A DNA stretch of 64,000 nucleotides from Polaribacter gangjinensis (GCF_038024125.1 NZ_CP150662.1:699501-763500), one strand, 5' to 3'. Positions 34,497 through 43,994 are shown, counted from the stretch's first letter. Translations and numbers: made by a program. Notes: generated by a model from the letters alone, not told the origin.

Positions 34497-36944
34497 GTGA
34501 AAAAATTACTCTTTCTATTCCTTTTTTTTCCTACTTTTTTGGTAGCTCAAAAAACAACCATCGTAAAAGGAACTGTAAAAAACAACCTAAAACAACCTAT
34601 TGATAAGGTCTCAATTACTTATGGAAATACAGGAACAGAAACTGACGAAAACGGAAATTATTCCATCAGAATTCCTGTAAATACTGAAGTTACACTTGTT
34701 TTTAGTCATATTTCTTACCGAACTTTATCAGAAAAAATAACTGTAAATAATAGAAATGGCATTCGCTTTTCACCTATTCTAACTTTAAAAACAGAAGAAT
34801 TAAAAGAAATTGTTATCAAAGACAATAAAAAAGAAGCGCAAGGAATTACAAAAATCGACATCAACAAAGTAAAAAATGTAGTTGGCCCAAATGCAGGTGT
34901 TGAAAATATTTTAATGACTTTACCTGGTGTAAATAACAACAATGAATTGAGTACACAATACAATGTTCGTGGTGGAAATTTTGATGAAAATTTAGTGTAT
35001 GTAAATGGTATTGAAGTATATAGACCTTTTTTAATTCGTTCAGGACAACAAGAAGGTTTGAGTTTTATCAATACTAACATGATTCAAAATATCAATTTTT
35101 CTGCTGGTGGTTTTCAAGCAAGATATGGTGATAAACTCTCATCGGTTTTAGACATTACTTACAAAAAACCTACAGAAACTGCCACCACAATTGATGCTAG
35201 TTTTTTAGGAGGAAGTGCCACTTTTGAAGGTCAGTTTTTAAATAAAAAATTAAGTACCATAACTGGAGTTCGTTACAGAGACAATAGTTTGTTCGTAAAC
35301 AGCCAACAAATTGAAGTGAATTTTAGGCCCAAATTTACAGATGTTCAAACACATCTTTCATATGAGTTTTCAGAAAAATTTGGCTTGAATTTCTTAGGAA
35401 ATTTTTCGTTAAATAATTACAATTACAAACCACTTTCTAGAAGAACTCGTTTTGGAACAGTTGCAAATCCATTAGAATTGATTGTATTTTACAATGGTCA
35501 AGAACAAGATAATTATTTGACACTTTTTGGAGCATTTTCTGCAGATTATAAAATCAATGAGAACTTTACAATCACCACAATTGCATCAAGATACAACACG
35601 CAAGAAGAAGAATATTTTGATATTGCTGCCCAATACAATTTGGGTGAAGTAGATGCCAATATTGGCTCAGAAAATTTTGGCGAAGTTCAATTTTCACAGG
35701 GAATTGGTTCGCAACTCAATCATGCTCGAAACGATTTAGATGCGTTAATCACCAATTTTCAAGTAAGAGGTAGCATTAATAAAGATCAAAAACAATGGAC
35801 TTTTGGTGCGAAATATCAAAAAGAAGATATTAGAGATCGTATACGCGAATGGGAAGTTATTGACTCTTTAGGATTTTCAATTCGTCCTCCACATCATGCA
35901 GGAAATAATCAACCTTATGAGCCTTTTGAAGGTGAAATTGTACCATTTCAAAATATCAGAAAAGATAATGAAGTTTCCATAAATCGTGTTTCTGGCTTTG
36001 TTCAGTTTGATGAAAGAACTTTTTGGAACGACCACGAAATTTTTTACAATATTGGCGTAAGAGCGCATCATTGGTCAGTTACAGGAAATGGAATTGCCTC
36101 AAAAAATCAAACAATTATAAGTCCGAGAGCGCAATTTGCCATCAAACCCAATTGGGATAAAGACATGCTTTTTAGAATTTCTGGTGGTTTGTATGCACAA
36201 CCTCCTTCTTATCGTGAATTGCGTGATTTTAATGGAAATATCAATGTGGATGTAAAAGCACAACAGTCCATTCATTTGGTAACAGGAATGGATTACAGTT
36301 ACGATATGTGGGAACGTCCTTTTAAATTGACAGTGGAAGCATATTACAAAGATTTGAATGATGTAAATGCATATACTGTTGATAATGTGAGAATTAGATA
36401 TAGAGCAGACAATGCTGCAACTGCTTATGCTTACGGAGTTGACATTCGTTTGAATGGTGAGTTTGTACCAGGAAGTGAAAGTTGGGTAAGTTTGGGTTAT
36501 TTAAAAACTGAAGAAAATATCAATAATCAAGGTTTTATTGCAAGACCCACAGATCAACGAATTAAATTCGGAATTTTATTTCAAGATTATGTTCCGAATT
36601 TGCCAAATTTAAAAGCGTATTTGAATTTAGTGTATAATTCTGGTTTGCCTGGAGGTTCTCCTGCGTATGCTGATGTATATCAATTTCAACAGCGTTTGCG
36701 CGATTATAGACGTGCAGATTTAGGAATTTCATACGTTTTTACAGATGCCAATAAACGATATCAAACTGGATGGTTATCTAATTTTAAAGAACTAACAGCA
36801 GGTTTGGAATTGTTCAACATGTTTGATATTCAAAATGCCATTACCAATACTTGGGTTCGTGATGTGTATTCTAAAACACAATTCGGAATTCCGAATTTTA
36901 TGACAGGAAGGGTTTTAAACTTTAAAATTGGAATGAAGTTATAA
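34497..36944 (+). CDS. TonB-dependent receptor with carboxypeptidase-like N-domain
   Basis: An 815-residue outer-membrane receptor. It has a signal peptide (to LVAQ), a CarboxypepD_reg-like beta-sandwich (about 20-100: VKGTVKNNLKQPIDKVSITY, YGNTGTETDENGNYSIRI), a plug (about 115-225 with MTLPGVNNNNELSTQYNVRG and VNGIEVYRPF), then a 22-strand barrel ending TGRVLNFKIGMKL. It starts with GTG. The ligand is unknown; no SusD-like partner is next to it, so a glycan role is not supported. Confidence 0.93.
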   Translation: MKKLLFLFLFFPTFLVAQKTTIVKGTVKNNLKQPIDKVSITYGNTGTETDENGNYSIRIPVNTEVTLVFSHISYRTLSEKITVNNRNGIRFSPILTLKTEELKEIVIKDNKKEAQGITKIDINKVKNVVGPNAGVENILMTLPGVNNNNELSTQYNVRGGNFDENLVYVNGIEVYRPFLIRSGQQEGLSFINTNMIQNINFSAGGFQARYGDKLSSVLDITYKKPTETATTIDASFLGGSATFEGQFLNKKLSTITGVRYRDNSLFVNSQQIEVNFRPKFTDVQTHLSYEFSEKFGLNFLGNFSLNNYNYKPLSRRTRFGTVANPLELIVFYNGQEQDNYLTLFGAFSADYKINENFTITTIASRYNTQEEEYFDIAAQYNLGEVDANIGSENFGEVQFSQGIGSQLNHARNDLDALITNFQVRGSINKDQKQWTFGAKYQKEDIRDRIREWEVIDSLGFSIRPPHHAGNNQPYEPFEGEIVPFQNIRKDNEVSINRVSGFVQFDERTFWNDHEIFYNIGVRAHHWSVTGNGIASKNQTIISPRAQFAIKPNWDKDMLFRISGGLYAQPPSYRELRDFNGNINVDVKAQQSIHLVTGMDYSYDMWERPFKLTVEAYYKDLNDVNAYTVDNVRIRYRADNAATAYAYGVDIRLNGEFVPGSESWVSLGYLKTEENINNQGFIARPTDQRIKFGILFQDYVPNLPNLKAYLNLVYNSGLPGGSPAYADVYQFQQRLRDYRRADLGISYVFTDANKRYQTGWLSNFKELTAGLELFNMFDIQNAITNTWVRDVYSKTQFGIPNFMTGRVLNFKIGMKL

Positions 36945-36946
36945 CT

Positions 36947-36983
36947 AAAAAAGCGTTTTCTAAATTTGAAAAACGCTTTTTTT
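36947..36983. terminator. Terminator between the receptor gene and bcp
   Basis: AAAAAAGCGTTTTC and GAAAAACGCTTTTTT pair across a short loop. It serves both convergent genes. Confidence 0.8.
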
Positions 36984-36999
36984 GTAAAAAGAATTAGAC

Positions 37000-37455
37000 T
37001 TATTTTCCTAAAATCTGTGTTGCATGTTCTTTGGTTTTTACTTTTGCAAAAATCTCTTCAATAAAACCATTTTCATCTATTACAAATGTGGTTCTATGAA
37101 TTCCATCAAAAGTTTTTCCCATAAATTTTTTAGGACCCCAAACACCATAAGCTTTGATTACTTCTTTGTCTTCATCAGCAAGTAATGGAAAAGGCAACTC
37201 ATATTTGGTAGTAAAACTTTGTTGTTGCTTTGCAGCATCAGCACTTACTCCCACAATATCATACCCTTTTGCTAAAAATACAGTGTAATGATCTCTCAGA
37301 TCACAAGCCTCTGCTGTACAACCTGGCGTATTTGCCTTTGGATAAAAAAACAATACTAACTTTTTTCCTAAATAATCCTGCAAACGGATGGTATTTCCAA
37401 TTTGATCTTTTGCCTCAAAATTGGGTGCTTTGTCTCCTTTTTTTAGTGATGTCAT
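37000..37455 (-). CDS. bcp: Thioredoxin-dependent thiol peroxidase (Bcp/PrxQ)
   Basis: The enzyme reduces peroxides. The 151 residues match the PrxQ type: LVLFFYPKANTPGCTAEACD, with peroxidatic Cys and a resolving Cys five residues on, then GVSADAAKQQQSF, PFPLLAD and the C-terminal HATQIL. Cytoplasmic, monocistronic. Confidence 0.95.
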   Translation of the reverse strand: MTSLKKGDKAPNFEAKDQIGNTIRLQDYLGKKLVLFFYPKANTPGCTAEACDLRDHYTVFLAKGYDIVGVSADAAKQQQSFTTKYELPFPLLADEDKEVIKAYGVWGPKKFMGKTFDGIHRTTFVIDENGFIEEIFAKVKTKEHATQILGK

Positions 37456-37557
37456 CTGTAATTTGAATTTAATTTGAAAATAATTTCAAAAATAAGTCAT
37501 TTGCCTTATTTAATTTCGAATAAATTCAAATTTAATTTGTGATTAAAAATATCAATT

Positions 37558-37989
37558 ATGAGAAAACGTACCTTTTTAATCACTTTGCTAATGATTAACT
37601 CAATTACTTTTAGTCAAACTAAAAAATTCAAAGATATTGCAGAAGTTCAGGCTTTTACTAAAAAAACTGCCAATGATTTTTTAAATATGAATTTTGAAGT
37701 TGCCTTTAATGATATAAAACCTTACTGGGCACTTAGTGAAATTGAAGTCGATTCAATAAGAATCAAAACAGAGAGTTATAAAGATTATTTCATCTCTAAT
37801 TTTGGTAAAAGTGTTGACGTTATCAAAGTAAAAGAGACTAATTTGAAAAATGTACTTTATAAAGAAGTCTATGCGATTCGATTTGAAAATTTTATACTAA
37901 GAATGAGAATTAGTTTTTACCAAAATAATATTGGTTGGGCAGTTAAAGGATTTGAATGGGATGATGATATTTATGCAGAATTAGATTAA
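37558..37989 (+). CDS. Small secreted protein, unknown function
   Basis: A 143-residue protein with a signal peptide (to SITFSQ). The mature part starts with a helix (IAEVQAFTKKTANDFLNM) and ends in strands (VYAIRFENFILRMRISFYQNNIGWAVKGFEWDD, in part). The layout resembles an NTF2/cystatin-like fold. No family is recognised. It has a short gap to nth and may share its transcript. Confidence 0.75.
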   Translation: MRKRTFLITLLMINSITFSQTKKFKDIAEVQAFTKKTANDFLNMNFEVAFNDIKPYWALSEIEVDSIRIKTESYKDYFISNFGKSVDVIKVKETNLKNVLYKEVYAIRFENFILRMRISFYQNNIGWAVKGFEWDDDIYAELD

Positions 37990-38025
37990 TCTGTTTAAAT
38001 TTGTATTCCAATCAAATTTAAATTG

Positions 38026-38682
38026 ATGACCAAACAAGAGCGCGTAAACTTTATCATTCAAAAATTACAGGAATTCTATCCAGAAATTCCCATTCCGTTA
38101 AATCACAAAGATCCCTACACTTTATTGGTAGCTGTCTTATTATCAGCACAATGTACTGATGTTCGAGTAAATCAAATCACTCCGATTTTGTTTGCAAAAG
38201 CAGACAATCCTTTTGATATGGTAAAACTCACTGTGGATGAAATCAAAGAGATTATCAAGCCTTGTGGATTGTCACCAATGAAAAGTAAGGGCATTTATGG
38301 ATTGTCAAAAATATTGATTGAAAAATATGATGGTGAAGTTCCGCAAAGTTTTGAAGCTTTGGAAGCATTACCTGCTGTTGGCCATAAGACAGCGAGCGTT
38401 GTTATGAGTCAGGCTTTTGGAGTTCCTGCTTTTCCTGTAGATACTCATATTCACAGATTGCTTTTTCGTTGGAATTTATCGAATGGAAAAAATGTGGTGC
38501 AAACAGAAAAAGATGCTAAAAGATTGTTTCCTAAAGAATTGTGGAACGATTTGCATTTGCAAATTATTTGGTATGGACGTGAATATTCTCCTGCAAGGGG
38601 TTGGGATTTAGAAAAAGACATCATTACAAAAACGGTTGGAAGAAAATCTGTTTTGGATGAATATTACAAAGCAAAATCTTAA
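38026..38682 (+). CDS. nth: Endonuclease III, iron-sulfur cysteines absent
   Basis: Nth is a DNA glycosylase/AP lyase that removes oxidised pyrimidines. The protein (218 residues from ATG 38026; a TTG one codon before is unlikely) has the helix-hairpin-helix LEALPAVGHKTASVVM with catalytic Lys near 121 and the catalytic Asp in FPVDTHIHRL near 139. The usual C-terminal 4Fe-4S motif C-x6-C-x2-C-x5-C is missing: the segment GREYSPARGWDLEKDI and all after it contain no cysteine. Activity is probably kept because both catalytic residues are present. Confidence 0.94.
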   Translation: MTKQERVNFIIQKLQEFYPEIPIPLNHKDPYTLLVAVLLSAQCTDVRVNQITPILFAKADNPFDMVKLTVDEIKEIIKPCGLSPMKSKGIYGLSKILIEKYDGEVPQSFEALEALPAVGHKTASVVMSQAFGVPAFPVDTHIHRLLFRWNLSNGKNVVQTEKDAKRLFPKELWNDLHLQIIWYGREYSPARGWDLEKDIITKTVGRKSVLDEYYKAKS

Positions 38683-38995
38683 CTAATTATCAGTTCTAAA
38701 GTCTTAAAGAAAAACTTTGCGAAAAACCTTTGCGACTTTGTGTTAAAAAAAATCATAAAAAAAGCCTCAACGTTTGTTGAAGCTTTTTCCACTCTTAATT
38801 CAAATTCAATTCAATGAAATTTTTTGATTTTGTTTTTACAATAGTTAGCGACTTGGAAAAATTAATCAAAAATTGAACTGTTTCTTTTCTAGGTTGCATC
38901 TGAATTTCAGATGACTTTTTGGAGTAAAGTTGCATCATATAGTGAATTTAACGACTTGATTATAAATCCTTAACGATACAATTTTATCTTTATTG
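38683..38995. other. Intergenic region between nth and the sigma factor gene
   Basis: No gene is visible in these 313 bases. It contains a doubled CTTTGCGA (38715-38722 and 38728-38735), a short noncoding repeat type, a terminator at 38757-38788, and a palindrome CATCTGAATTTCAGATG at 38897-38913 whose arms are 8 bp. Confidence 0.6.
38757..38788 (+). terminator. Terminator of nth
   Basis: AAAAAAGCCTCAAC and GTTGAAGCTTTTT form a stem with one mismatch and a 4-base loop, then T-run. Confidence 0.7.
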
Positions 38996-39583
38996 TTAAT
39001 TAATTAAAATAATTTTATGTTTTTCTATTAATTTTCTCATGTTGATGAGTGCATAACGCATTCTTCCTAAGGCTGTATTGATGCTAACACCAGTATTGTC
39101 GCTAATTTCCTTAAAACTCATGTCTCTATACATTCGCATAATCAACACTTCTTTTTGTTCTTCTGGCAATTCATTGATCAACTCTCGCACATCATCAAAA
39201 ATCTGTTCTTGAATAATTTGTTTTTCAGCATTTAAGGAATCATCGCTGATGATTGAAAAAATATCAAACTCATCCGAATTTTTAAAATTTGGCATTCGGT
39301 TATTTTTCCTAAAAAAATCAATGATTAAATTGTGAGCAATTCGCATTATCCAAGGTAAAAACTTACCTTCTTCATTGTAATTTCCTTTCTTTAAAGTTTT
39401 AATTACTTTGATAAATGTATCTTGAAAAATATCATTGGCAACATCTTTATCTTTTACTTTACTATAAATAAAACTAAAGAGTCTTTGTTGGTGCTTATTG
39501 ATTAAAATTTCTAAAGAAGATTCATCTCCTAAAATATAATTTTTGACTAATAAACTATCTGAAGTGACATTTGTACGCATCAT
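38996..39583 (-). CDS. ECF-type RNA polymerase sigma factor
   Basis: A 195-residue sigma-70 family factor of the ECF group. Region 2 (about 25-95) reads INKHQQRLFSFIYSKVKDKD, IFQDTFIKVIKTL and FLPWIMRIAHNLIIDFFRK; region 4 (about 130-185) has LPEEQKEVLIMRMYRDMSF and an HTH with ALGRMRYALINMRK. No anti-sigma gene is adjacent, as is usual for the conserved flavobacterial housekeeping-type ECF. The start is the second or first of two Met codons. Confidence 0.92.
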   Translation of the reverse strand: MMRTNVTSDSLLVKNYILGDESSLEILINKHQQRLFSFIYSKVKDKDVANDIFQDTFIKVIKTLKKGNYNEEGKFLPWIMRIAHNLIIDFFRKNNRMPNFKNSDEFDIFSIISDDSLNAEKQIIQEQIFDDVRELINELPEEQKEVLIMRMYRDMSFKEISDNTGVSINTALGRMRYALINMRKLIEKHKIILIN

Positions 39584-39799
39584 AACTACTTTTTTTGAAA
39601 GAAAATTCTTTCAATTTTGATTAATTTGATATTAATTTTAAAAGTAGTTTTTTAGTATATGCGTCTTGTTTTGTGGTTATTACGTGGTCAAATATAGAAT
39701 TATTTTTTAGACAAACAAATAATTTTAACAATTAGAAATAGAAACTTTTTTTAAGTAAATGATTTTATTGGTACTTTTATAGTTTATTTTTCGAAGACC

Positions 39800-42589
39800 A
39801 TGAAGACCGATTTAGCGACTATAAATCCCAAAGAAAATATCATCATAAAAGGTGCAAAACTCCATAATTTAAAGGATATTGATGTTGTTATCCCTCGAAA
39901 TAAATTGGTGGTAATTACTGGTTTATCTGGCTCAGGAAAATCTTCTTTGGCGTTTGATACACTTTATGCTGAAGGTCAAAGACGTTATGTAGAAAGTTTG
40001 TCATCGTATGCAAGACAATTTTTAGGAAAATTAGACAAACCAAAAGTTGACTATATCAAAGGAATTGCACCTGCAATTGCCATTGAACAAAAAGTAAATG
40101 CTACAAATCCACGTTCAACTGTAGGAACTTCAACAGAAATTTATGACTACATGAAGTTGGTATTTGCTAGAATTGGTAAAACCTTCTCTCCTATTTCTGG
40201 CAATGAAGTAAAAAAAGATTCGGTTTCTGATGTAGTGAATTTTATCAAAGAATTTGTTGATGGAACAAAATTATTATTGCTTTCTCCTATATATATACCA
40301 GAAAACAGAAATTTAGAAACGGTTTTTCAAGTTTTAGAACAACAAGGATATGCACGTATAAAATGGCAAGAAACTGTGTATAGAATTCCTGATTTTCCTC
40401 TAGAAATCTATAAAAATGAACCTATATATTTAGTTATTGACAGAATCATCACCAAAAATGACGAAGATTTTTACAACAGATTGGGTGATGCTATTCAAAC
40501 TGCATTTTTCGAAGGAAAAGGCACTTGTTTTGTAGAAAATTTAGAAACTTCAAAAATTTTTGAGTTTAGTAATAAATTTGAATTGGACAATCTCTCTTTT
40601 TTAGAACCCAATACTCATTTATTCAGTTTTAACAATCCTTATGGAGCCTGTCCAACTTGCGAAGGTTATGGAAATGTCATTGGAATTGATGAAGATTTAG
40701 TTATTCCAAATACAGGATTATCCATTTATGAAGATGCAATTTTCCCTTTTAAAACAGATTCTTTCAGACATTACAAAGAAGATTTAGTGGCTGTTGCGTA
40801 TCAATTTGATATCCCAATTCATAAACCTTGGTTCGAATTGACAGAAAAACAAAAAGAATTGGTTTGGAATGGAAACAAAAGTTTTCATGGCATTCACCAC
40901 TTTTTTGAGGCTTTGGAAGAAAAAAGCTACAAAATTCAAAACAGAGTGATGCTTTCTCGTTATCGAGGAAAAACAAAATGTCAAACCTGTCAAGGAAAGC
41001 GCCTGCGAGTTGAGGCAAATTATGTAAAAATAAATGACAAAACTATTACAGATTTGGTAACTCTTCCTTTGAATGAGTTGGCTGCATTTTTTAAAAATTT
41101 ACACCTCACTATATATGAAGAAATAGTTGCGAAACGATTATTGGTTGAAATCAAAAATCGCTTGCAATTTTTAAATGATGTTGGTTTGAACTATTTAACT
41201 TTGAACAGACCATCCAATACACTTTCTGGAGGAGAAAGTCAGCGAATTAATTTAGCAACTTCTTTAGGAAGTTCGTTGGTAGGTTCCATGTATATTTTAG
41301 ATGAGCCAAGTATTGGTTTGCATCCAAAAGATACTGAGCGTTTGATTGGAGTTTTAAAAAATTTGCGCGATTTAGGAAACACAGTCATTGTTGTAGAACA
41401 TGATGAAGACATCATGAAAGAAGCTGATTATATTATTGACATTGGCCCTGAAGCAGGAACCTATGGTGGAAATGTAGTTGCTGAAGGAAATTTTGATGAA
41501 ATTTTGCAATCCAATTCGCTAACTGCAAAATATTTAAATAATCAACTTAAAATTGAAGTTCCTAAAAAAAGAAGAATTTCTAAAAATTCCATTCAAATTT
41601 TAGGTGCAAGAGAGCACAATCTTAAAAATATCGATGTTACATTTCCTTTGGAGTGTTTAACAGTAATTACAGGAGTTTCAGGCTCAGGAAAAAGCACCTT
41701 GGTTAAAAAGATTTTATATCCCATCATGCAGAAAAAAATAGCAGGTTATGGAGATAAAATCGGGCAACATACTGCTGTAAAAGGAAGTTATGAGTTTATA
41801 AAACATGTCGAATTTATTGATCAAAATCCCATTGGTCGTTCATCAAGATCCAATCCAGTAACCTATATCAAAGCTTACGATGACATTAGAACGCTTTTTT
41901 CAAATCAAAAATTGGCAAAAATCAGAAATTATCAACCAAAGCATTTTTCTTTTAATGTTGATGCAGGACGTTGTGAAGTATGTAAAGGTGAAGGCGAAGT
42001 AACCATTGAAATGCAATTTATGGCAGATGTTCATTTAGAATGTGATGCTTGCCATGGAAAACGATTCAAAAAAGAAATTTTAGAAGTAACTTTTGCTGAA
42101 AAAACGATTGATGATATTCTGAATTTAACCATTGATGATGCTGTATCATTTTTTACTGAAAATTCTGCTGGAAAAATTGCACAAAAACTAAAACCTTTGC
42201 AAGATGTTGGTTTGGGATATGTTACTTTAGGACAATCCTCTTCTACTCTCTCTGGCGGAGAAGCACAAAGAATTAAACTTGCTTCATTTCTAGTTAAAGG
42301 AGCAACCAAAGAAAAAGCCCTTTTTATTTTTGATGAACCTACCACTGGATTGCATTTCCATGATATTAAAAAACTATTAGCCTCTTTTAATGCTTTGATT
42401 GAAAATGGACACTCAATAATAGTCATTGAACATAATATCGAATTGATAAAATGTGCAGACTATATTATTGATTTAGGTTTGGAAGGTGGAATTAGAGGAG
42501 GAAATATTATTTTTCAGGGAACTCCAGAAGAACTTATAAAAAATAAAATTTCACTCACAGCTCCATATTTAAAGGAAAAATTAGGATAG
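39800..42589 (+). CDS. uvrA: Excinuclease ABC subunit A
   Basis: UvrA scans DNA for bulky lesions with UvrB. The 929 residues hold two ABC ATPase units: Walker A GLSGSGKSSLAFD near residue 40 and GVSGSGKSTLVKK near 625; signatures LSGGESQRINLATSLG and LSGGEAQRIKLASFLV; Walker B YILDEPSIGLHP and FIFDEPTTGLHF. Zinc sites CPTCEGYG / CQTCQGKR and CEVCKGEGEV / CDACHGKRF are complete. Single-gene unit with its own terminator. Confidence 0.97.
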   Translation: MKTDLATINPKENIIIKGAKLHNLKDIDVVIPRNKLVVITGLSGSGKSSLAFDTLYAEGQRRYVESLSSYARQFLGKLDKPKVDYIKGIAPAIAIEQKVNATNPRSTVGTSTEIYDYMKLVFARIGKTFSPISGNEVKKDSVSDVVNFIKEFVDGTKLLLLSPIYIPENRNLETVFQVLEQQGYARIKWQETVYRIPDFPLEIYKNEPIYLVIDRIITKNDEDFYNRLGDAIQTAFFEGKGTCFVENLETSKIFEFSNKFELDNLSFLEPNTHLFSFNNPYGACPTCEGYGNVIGIDEDLVIPNTGLSIYEDAIFPFKTDSFRHYKEDLVAVAYQFDIPIHKPWFELTEKQKELVWNGNKSFHGIHHFFEALEEKSYKIQNRVMLSRYRGKTKCQTCQGKRLRVEANYVKINDKTITDLVTLPLNELAAFFKNLHLTIYEEIVAKRLLVEIKNRLQFLNDVGLNYLTLNRPSNTLSGGESQRINLATSLGSSLVGSMYILDEPSIGLHPKDTERLIGVLKNLRDLGNTVIVVEHDEDIMKEADYIIDIGPEAGTYGGNVVAEGNFDEILQSNSLTAKYLNNQLKIEVPKKRRISKNSIQILGAREHNLKNIDVTFPLECLTVITGVSGSGKSTLVKKILYPIMQKKIAGYGDKIGQHTAVKGSYEFIKHVEFIDQNPIGRSSRSNPVTYIKAYDDIRTLFSNQKLAKIRNYQPKHFSFNVDAGRCEVCKGEGEVTIEMQFMADVHLECDACHGKRFKKEILEVTFAEKTIDDILNLTIDDAVSFFTENSAGKIAQKLKPLQDVGLGYVTLGQSSSTLSGGEAQRIKLASFLVKGATKEKALFIFDEPTTGLHFHDIKKLLASFNALIENGHSIIVIEHNIELIKCADYIIDLGLEGGIRGGNIIFQGTPEELIKNKISLTAPYLKEKLG

Positions 42590-42606
42590 AATATATTTTT
42601 GATTTC

Positions 42607-42649
42607 AAAAAACGTATCAAAGAAAACTCAATTCTTTGATACGTTTTTT
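42607..42649 (+). terminator. Terminator of uvrA
   Basis: An 18-bp perfect stem (AAAAAACGTATCAAAGAA with its complement at 42632-42649) and a T-run follow the uvrA stop. Confidence 0.88.
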
Positions 42650-42772
42650 TATTTTGAAGATTTTCAATCAAAAAAAATACTAGAGATTTTAAATTCAGAA
42701 TTACTCATTTTGATATTATAAAATGAAAAAATCTGCCATAAAATATATTACAAGATTGTCAGATTTATATTC

Positions 42773-42776
42773 AAAC
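42773..42776. repeat. Target-site duplication AAAC, left copy
   Basis: AAAC occurs directly outside both ends of the IS element (42773-42776 and 43995-43998). Four bases is the usual duplication for the IS407 group. Confidence 0.85.
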
Positions 42777-42819
42777 TGTAAGCTTCCCCAAAATTCGGCC
42801 ATTTAAAAATAGAATTCGA
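42777..42819 (+). repeat. Left terminal inverted repeat of the IS
   Basis: It starts TGTAAGCTTCCCC and pairs with the right end over about 40 bases with a few mismatches and one gap. Confidence 0.85.
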
Positions 42820-42874
42820 CAAGCGACGAAGGAGCGCGTTCAGTAAAAATTATTAAATTTAAAGCCGAAAACTT

Positions 42875-43141
42875 ATGAAGACAACCCAATTTACCGAAAA
42901 CCAGATTGTTGCCATGTTAAAACAACAAGAGCAAGGAGTTAAAGTTACCGATATTGCCAGAGCCAATGGTATATCCGACAAAACGTTTTATCGTTGGAAA
43001 AGCAAATATGGAGGTATGGATGCCACAGAACTAAAACGCATAAAAGAACTAGAAGCAGAGAATTCAAAGCTCAAAAGAATGTATGCCGATTTAGCACTGA
43101 TGAATCAAGCATTAAAAGATGTGATTGAAAAAAAGCTTTAA
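42875..43141 (+). CDS. IS3-family transposase OrfA
   Basis: An 88-residue DNA-binding subunit: FTENQIVAMLKQQEQGVKV, HTH region DIARANGISDKTFYRWKSKY, then a leucine-zipper helix (KRIKELEAENSKLKRMYADL). The sequence type is that of the IS407 group. The frame ends in IEKKL-stop. The slippery heptamer A-AAA-AAG at 43129-43135 allows a -1 shift into OrfB, giving a fused transposase of about 359 residues. Confidence 0.93.
   Translation: MKTTQFTENQIVAMLKQQEQGVKVTDIARANGISDKTFYRWKSKYGGMDATELKRIKELEAENSKLKRMYADLALMNQALKDVIEKKL
43129..43135 (+). promoter_or_regulatory. Programmed -1 frameshift heptamer A-AAA-AAG
   Basis: The heptamer is in the correct phase for OrfA (A AAA AAG) six bases before the OrfA stop codon. 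It is the standard slip site in IS3-family elements. Confidence 0.85.
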
Positions 43142-43953
43142 CGCTTTGCGAGAAAAAAGAACTAGTCACTTACATCACAAGTAATTATGCTATAAGTGAA
43201 CGTAAAGCGTGTAAAATAGTCACAGTTCCTAGAAGTAGCTTCAGTTACAAGGCGGTTGTTAAGCAAGATGATGTATTTATAAAACAACTTGATTTGCTGG
43301 TACAAAAACATGTAACCATTGGTTTTTGGCAAAGTTATCATCGCATACGAAAGTCAGGAACTCTTGTTAATCACAAAAAATTATATCGCATTTATACATC
43401 CATGAAATTAAATATAAGAAGACGTTCCAAGAAAAGATTACCTGCAAGAGTCAAACAACAACTATTTCAGCCAACGCAAATGAACGAAGTTTGGAGTATT
43501 GATTTTATGAGTGATTCTCTGTGGAATGGTAGAAGAATCCGATTATTAAACGTTATAGATGATTATAATAGAGAAGTATTGATGATTGAAACAGATACCT
43601 CATTACCAACACTAAGAGTTATTAGATGCTTAGCCCAAATAGGCGAACGTAGAGGATTACCAAAAATGATTAGGGTTGATAATGGTCCCGAATTTATAAG
43701 TGCAAAACTCGATAGTTGGTGCAAAGAAAATGAGATTAAACTCATATTTATCCAACCAGGAGAACCAACACAAAATGCTTTTATTGAAAGATTAAACGGG
43801 ACTTTTAGAAGAGATATACTCAATGCTTACGTGTTTAAATCTATCCAAGAAGTAAAAGATATAAGCCAAGAGTGGATAAACGATTATAATTACAATAGAC
43901 CACATAAATCACTTAAAAATAAATCACCAATTGAATACAGATTAAATGAATAA
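43129..43953 (+). CDS. IS3-family transposase OrfB (made by -1 frameshift)
   Basis: OrfB has the DDE integrase domain: first Asp in WSIDFMSD, second in RVDNGPEF, Glu in NAFIERLNGTFRRD, and the family end motif YNYNRPHKSLKNKSPIEY. Its frame opens after a TGA at 43126-43128, right before the slippery run, and has no ATG until 43294, which is well inside the conserved N-terminal region. Expression as the OrfAB fusion is therefore expected. It ends just before the right inverted repeat. Confidence 0.92.
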   Translation, partial: KKALTLCEKKELVTYITSNYAISERKACKIVTVPRSSFSYKAVVKQDDVFIKQLDLLVQKHVTIGFWQSYHRIRKSGTLVNHKKLYRIYTSMKLNIRRRSKKRLPARVKQQLFQPTQMNEVWSIDFMSDSLWNGRRIRLLNVIDDYNREVLMIETDTSLPTLRVIRCLAQIGERRGLPKMIRVDNGPEFISAKLDSWCKENEIKLIFIQPGEPTQNAFIERLNGTFRRDILNAYVFKSIQEVKDISQEWINDYNYNRPHKSLKNKSPIEYRLNE

Positions 43954-43994
43954 AATTCTATTTTTGAATGGATCGAATTTAAGGGAAGCTTACA
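43953..43994 (-). repeat. Right terminal inverted repeat of the IS
   Basis: Read inward it starts TGTAAGCTTCCCTT and matches the left end. Confidence 0.85.

Larger units (their letters stand above)
42777..43994 (+). mobile_element. IS3-family insertion sequence (IS407-like group), complete
   Basis: A 1218-bp element with imperfect terminal inverted repeats of about 40 bp that both begin TGTAAGCTTCCC, and a 4-bp AAAC duplication. It encodes OrfA and OrfB in overlapping frames joined by a -1 slippery site. Both ends and both frames are intact, so it is likely recent and potentially active. It sits between the uvrA terminator and a gene-poor stretch and interrupts no visible gene. Confidence 0.92.

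Noticed and set aside
43294..43953. Transposase OrfB starting at the ATG 43294
   Set aside because: The conserved N-terminal part lies upstream in the same frame and is reached by the -1 frameshift; 43294 is internal.
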